Assembly (NCBI GenBank): GCA_014898425.1
Contig: RCSZ01000003.1
Coordinates: forward strand, 3,100,001 to 3,164,000
Direction: 5' to 3'
Source: Botryotinia globosa
Lineage: Eukaryota > Ascomycota > Leotiomycetes > Helotiales > Sclerotiniaceae
DNA length: 64,000 nucleotides
The position numbers were made by a program, and so were the translations under genes. Under the pieces are notes generated by a model. That model did no database searches and was not told the DNA's origin. It was given only the letters and a program-made list of their open reading frames with translations. This document shows, piece after piece, positions 60,040-64,000 of the stretch (the first letter of the stretch is position 1; each line of letters opens with the position of its first letter).

Positions 60040-61786
60040 GTAAATAATAAGATCTTTTATTATAATTATCTTTTTATTCCCTTTTCTATCAAACTTTATA
60101 TATAGATTATATATTGTATATATTCAATTAGATTGATTAAATATTTAGATTATATCAAAATTATTGATTTTGTTTCTTATATATATTAATAACTCAATAT
60201 ATCTAGAAAAATCGAAATATTTATATAAACTTGCTAATTTTGTTTTTATATCAAAGCCTTTTATTTTGCTATATCTGGATTTCTTGAATTCTTATTAGTA
60301 TTATTCTACCTTTAATTTAATATTTTTATTAATTATATTATAATATTATTATTCAATAAATACTATAAAAAGAAATATCAATATATTATTATAATTATTT
60401 ATTATTTAATTAAAATACAATACTTTATATTAATTATAGAACTATTTGTAAAAGAGGTTGTAAATCGATTTATTAAAAAGATTTATTATCTATATAATAT
60501 TTCTAATAATATTATATTCCATAAAGATTTTCAATTCGTTTTTGAATTCTAAAAGTATTTATTTAAATATTTATCAATTATTTTGAGACGATTTTCTTCA
60601 TTTTATTCTAAATTCGATAATCAAATAGAAAAAGTCAATATTATAATCAAGCAATATCTTTATATCTTTATAAACTTTTATTAAAATAATTAATTTGATT
60701 AGTTTTTATTTATAGAATTTGTATTGAATAATATTATATTAGAAATTATTAATATATTTCTATTCTTTATTAATTATAATTATCATGTATATTTCGATAT
60801 TAAATTGTTTATATTAACTCTATCAAATCTATTAAATTAAAGGAAATAAGAGTTTTTAAAAGCTAACAAGATTATAGATAGATTTGATTTCATTTTAATT
60901 AAGTTTAAAGTGCTTATAGTTTAATTGATTTAGAAATATAAAGATTATATTAATAGAATTTATATTGATATTCCTTTTTATAAAGAAGATAATAAGGTAT
61001 AGATTAATATAAAAAATATTAAAATCGATTGTTTTATAAAAAAGGGTAATGATAAATAGAATGGTTTTTATAAAGTTTTTAAAGTTTATAAATGGATTTG
61101 TTTACTGTAATTTTCAGTTAATTTTAAGATATTTTTAATATTTTATAATTTATTATTTCGATTGTTTTATTACTTGTTAAAATTATTAAACTAAAATATT
61201 ATTAATATTATTAAGTTATATAAAAATCAAGATTGAATTTTCAAAAAAATAATAAAATATACAAAAAGATCGAACAATAAGAATTCAAAAGAATTCTTGA
61301 TTATCATAACAAATATAGTTTTTATTATTATATCAAATAAAAGTATTATCTATTATTATAACAATCAATTAAAGATTTTCGAGATTGGAAATAAACGATT
61401 ATTGTATTTTATTTAGTGAATCCAAATAAATTGAATTCGTTTATATAAATAGAATTCAAAAGGTTTATTACAATAGATATTATTATATCAAATATAACTT
61501 CTAAACAAAGATTGATTAAATTAAAAAAGATTTGTTAGTTAATTACAACTTTTAGAAAACTTAAAAGAGTTTATTTTAATTCTTTTATAGAAATTAGAGT
61601 TTTCTAATATTATTTTGAGTAATTTCGAATTTATTCTAAAAGATATTAAGGTTTTATTTGATTATTTTCTCTATCTATTTAATTTAAATATAATAATAAA
61701 CTGATTTAATAACTTTATTAAAAAATGATAAAGTTATTACTATGTTTTAGTTTATTTGGGATAAATAAGCTTTAAAGAAGGAATAC

Positions 61787-61947
61787 TATTATAACACCAA
61801 TTATATTGCCTTTATATTTTAAATATAAATCTTTAATATACCCTTAGCATGCCCTTAGTATACCCTACTTCCTATTATAGGGTTTTAATCTTTTATAGCA
61901 TTTAGAATATTTATAATATAATATAAGTCTTTACCTGCACCATGATA
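61787..61947 (+). repeat. 3' LTR of element A (about 161 bp)
   Basis: Starts TATTATAACACCAATTAT and ends ACCATGATA. It is slightly longer than the others because of an extra CCCTTAGCATG-like segment. Followed by ATATC. Confidence 0.88.
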
Positions 61948-61952
61948 ATATC

Positions 61953-63540
61953 CTTCTAACTAATACCTCTTTTATTTGTATAATCATCTATCCTTTTAAT
62001 CTTTTTTAATTTATTTTGTAATCTTAATTTTTATAATATTGTTATTAATCAAATCCTTCAGAATTTTATATAACTTAGATTTAGTTATTATATTAATTGA
62101 ATTAGATTCTTTATTAATTTATTTAATCTTTATAATCTTTTGTTTCTTGTATATCTTTTAGATAGTTATAATATTAATTATAAATCTCTTTTTATTAATA
62201 GTTTTGAGTTTTGTAAAATAATTATAAAATGATTTGAAATCGATGTATATAATTAATAGGATTTTATAATTTGGAAAGATCTTATCAATTGTATTTTTGA
62301 TTATTATATTAATATCGAAATTTAAAACTATATTATAGAGTTTTGATATTAATATATTTCTAATAACTTTTTTATATTTGATAGATGATTAATAGATAAT
62401 ATTAACTTTATTATATTTGTTTATTAGAATAATAATATATTCAATCTAAAAAAACAAATTTTTATTATTAACAAAGGATATATTAATGAATACAATTAAT
62501 TTAAAGGAGTTTATATCGAGTGGAATAAACTATACTCCTTTTTCCAAATTATTAATCTATTATTGAATATATTTATTGAAAGAATTAGCATTCTTTCCCT
62601 TCGAATTGATAATTTATATAATATAAGATAAATTCAAAGCTACTTCTAATTAATATATAATTACAATATATATTCTTCAAACATATTATACAACATACTG
62701 GTTTTTTATTATTACTAATTTTCTTAATTTATTATATATATTTTGTATATCAAATAATTTCCATTTAATAAAACAAAAGCTTTTATATTGTTTTTTTGAT
62801 TAAAATAGATTATATCATTATATTATTGAATAATTAGATTATTATTGAGTTTGAATAATATATCTAATATAAATCTTTTATATTCTTTTGCTATGAAATT
62901 TATATTTTTAAATTCAATTTGCTTATAATTTGTAAATACTTTATCAATTATAATAAATATATTATTTGTTTATAATTCAATAATATCAAATGCTATATTA
63001 TCCTTAGTTATATGTAAAAGATATGGGTTGTAGATTGATTATATTATTTTGAAAGTATTAATATAATACTTATAATAAATATTAAATTAATAATTATTTG
63101 TTTTTAGAATATTATACAATAATTGTATTATTTATAAAAAGAAATCTTTGAGAATATTTATTTTTATTAATAAATAATATAATCTAATAAAATGATATTA
63201 AAATATTCAATAAATATATCAAATAATAAAACGAAAATTCTATTAAAGAATTGAATTATATATTATTCAATCTAAACTTATTTAAAATCATCGTTTTCAC
63301 TAATACTTCTTTTACAAATAATAAAGATTATTTATTTCAAATAAACTATATAATTATTATAATAAACAAATACAATAATATTAATATTATTTATTAACTA
63401 TCTATTAAATATAAAAAAGTTATATATAATATTTTAGCATTTAAATTATACGGATTATTTCAGGGATTTAATATTAATATAATAATCACTTTAATAATTA
63501 ATATTATTCTTAATAAAAAGATTTTATTAATCTTATATAT
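61953..63540. other. TA-rich transposon debris, possible minus-strand gypsy integrase
   Basis: Almost pure A/T, continuing the DNA into which element A inserted. On the minus strand around 62780-63010 a decayed peptide resembling an integrase core (IIIDKVFTNYKQIEF...AKEYKRF) can be read between stops, faintly like a fungal gypsy integrase. The evidence is weak. No intact gene is present. Confidence 0.45.
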
Positions 63541-63682
63541 GTTAGGATATATATATAGTAGTAAGCTATTAGGTTCAATCCCTGATACTGTGCCTTTTAT
63601 AGTCAGATTGCGTGCGTAGTGTAGTGGTAAAGCTTACAACTTCTATTTGGTTCCATGCGTATTGGTTCCATGCATGTGACAG
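63541..63682. mobile_element. 133/142-bp mobile repeat (copy 2)
   Basis: Same sequence as 51171-51303 (TGTTAGGATATATATATAG ... GATTGCGTGCGTAG ... GTGACAG), with a short internal duplication GGTTCCATGC(G/A)T and a few substitutions. No convincing target duplication is visible here. Confidence 0.75.
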
Positions 63683-63716
63683 AGTCATATGATATATAAT
63701 ATACCAATTGTATTGG

Positions 63717-64000
63717 TTATTATCTCACTTTCAAATTCTCTTCGTTGATAAAATGTATTTCATTGAATTCTAAATAATATCTTAATCTTTTTAGTAGTAT
63801 TATAGCTTATTAATGATTAAGTTTTTTTCAATCAATTAGAATCAATTAGAGATTGGAAAGGATATTTATTTTCTTAAGAATCTGAAAGTTTTTGGTTGTA
63901 TTTTTAATGAGGAATCAAATCTGTTTGATAAAAGCATTTCAATAATGTATTTTATTTTTTTAATTATTATTTATTAAAAAACTAATTAGAATATTCGAAA
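63717..64000. repeat. TA-rich dispersed repeat (copy 2, cut by window end)
   Basis: Aligns in the same orientation with 35143-35420, starting ATCTCACTTTCAAA. This copy retains more C/G (for example TTCGTTGATAAAATG), so it has been less affected by RIP. It runs off the window. Confidence 0.75.

Larger units (their letters stand above)
48375..61947 (+). mobile_element. older Ty3/gypsy element (A), interrupted by a second copy
   Basis: Bounded by two related LTRs, 48375-48524 (starts TATCACGGCGCC, from TGTCACGGCGCC) and 61787-61947. An exact 5-bp target-site duplication ATATC occurs at 48370-48374 and 61948-61952. Internal sequence aligns piece by piece with the younger copy (53463-60039), including an RT region near 52050 and an integrase region at 60053-61100, but is much more TA-converted. 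It is split at 53462/60040 by that younger copy. It also carries a 133-bp insertion at 51171-51303. No intact frame remains. Confidence 0.9.

Noticed and set aside
44400..64000. Mitochondrial DNA as the source of the TA-rich region
   Set aside because: LTRs with target duplications, gypsy and copia pol remnants and TGG-to-TAG style damage point to RIP-mutated nuclear transposons; no mitochondrial gene or rRNA was seen.

Overview
The window looks like nuclear DNA of a filamentous ascomycete. Genes are interrupted by short (50-150 bp) GT...AG introns. Product families are fungal: IQGAP, SAT4/rhodopsin-type membrane proteins, an AA9 monooxygenase, an exo-polygalacturonase, a Zn2Cys6 regulator and a carotenoid-oxygenase family enzyme. 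Gene-rich DNA of normal composition alternates with TA-rich, stop-riddled repeats, the pattern left by repeat-induced point mutation (RIP). The mix of plant-wall enzymes and phenolic enzymes suggests a plant-associated member of the Leotiomycetes (Helotiales). That placement is an inference; no marker gene in the window settles it.

Layout. 1-115: start of a minus-strand gene, possibly a Rieske protein. 3.5-6.9 kb: a SAT4/rhodopsin-type membrane protein and a Cys-repeat, probably GPI-anchored protein. 7.7-13.3 kb: IQGAP scaffold (minus), divergent from IMP dehydrogenase (15.3-17.2 kb) across a microsatellite-rich spacer. 18.0-19.3 kb: PARP-like ADP-ribosyltransferase. 20.2-21.7 kb: broken FAD-linked oxidase pseudogene. 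23.4-25.0 kb: second SAT4-type protein. 25.9-27.3 kb: exo-polygalacturonase. 27.6-28.7 kb: two small non-autonomous DNA transposons. 29.4-30.5 kb: AA9 lytic polysaccharide monooxygenase. 31.0-34.9 kb: a small helical protein and a coiled-coil protein with a split CHORD-like zinc motif. 36.6-43.1 kb: FAD monooxygenase, C2H2/Zn2Cys6 regulator and a stilbene-cleaving-type dioxygenase, a candidate aromatic or stilbene catabolism cluster.

From 43.7 kb to the end the window is almost entirely transposon DNA: a 401-bp MITE, a 2.48-kb terminal-inverted-repeat element, a minus-strand Ty1/copia remnant, and two nested copies of one Ty3/gypsy chromodomain retrotransposon with 150-bp LTRs. The younger copy (53463-60039) lies inside the older one (48375-61947). 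Each copy is bounded by an exact 5-bp target-site duplication (GTAAA and ATATC). The older copy is more TA-converted than the younger. No intact host gene was found after 43.1 kb.

Together the genes suggest plant-tissue breakdown (exo-polygalacturonase, AA9), handling of host phenolics (36.6-43.1 kb), sensing or surface functions (SAT4 proteins, Cys-repeat protein), and housekeeping (IQGAP in cytokinesis, IMP dehydrogenase in GTP synthesis). Exon coordinates were read by eye from splice consensus and reading-frame continuity and were not checked against transcripts.
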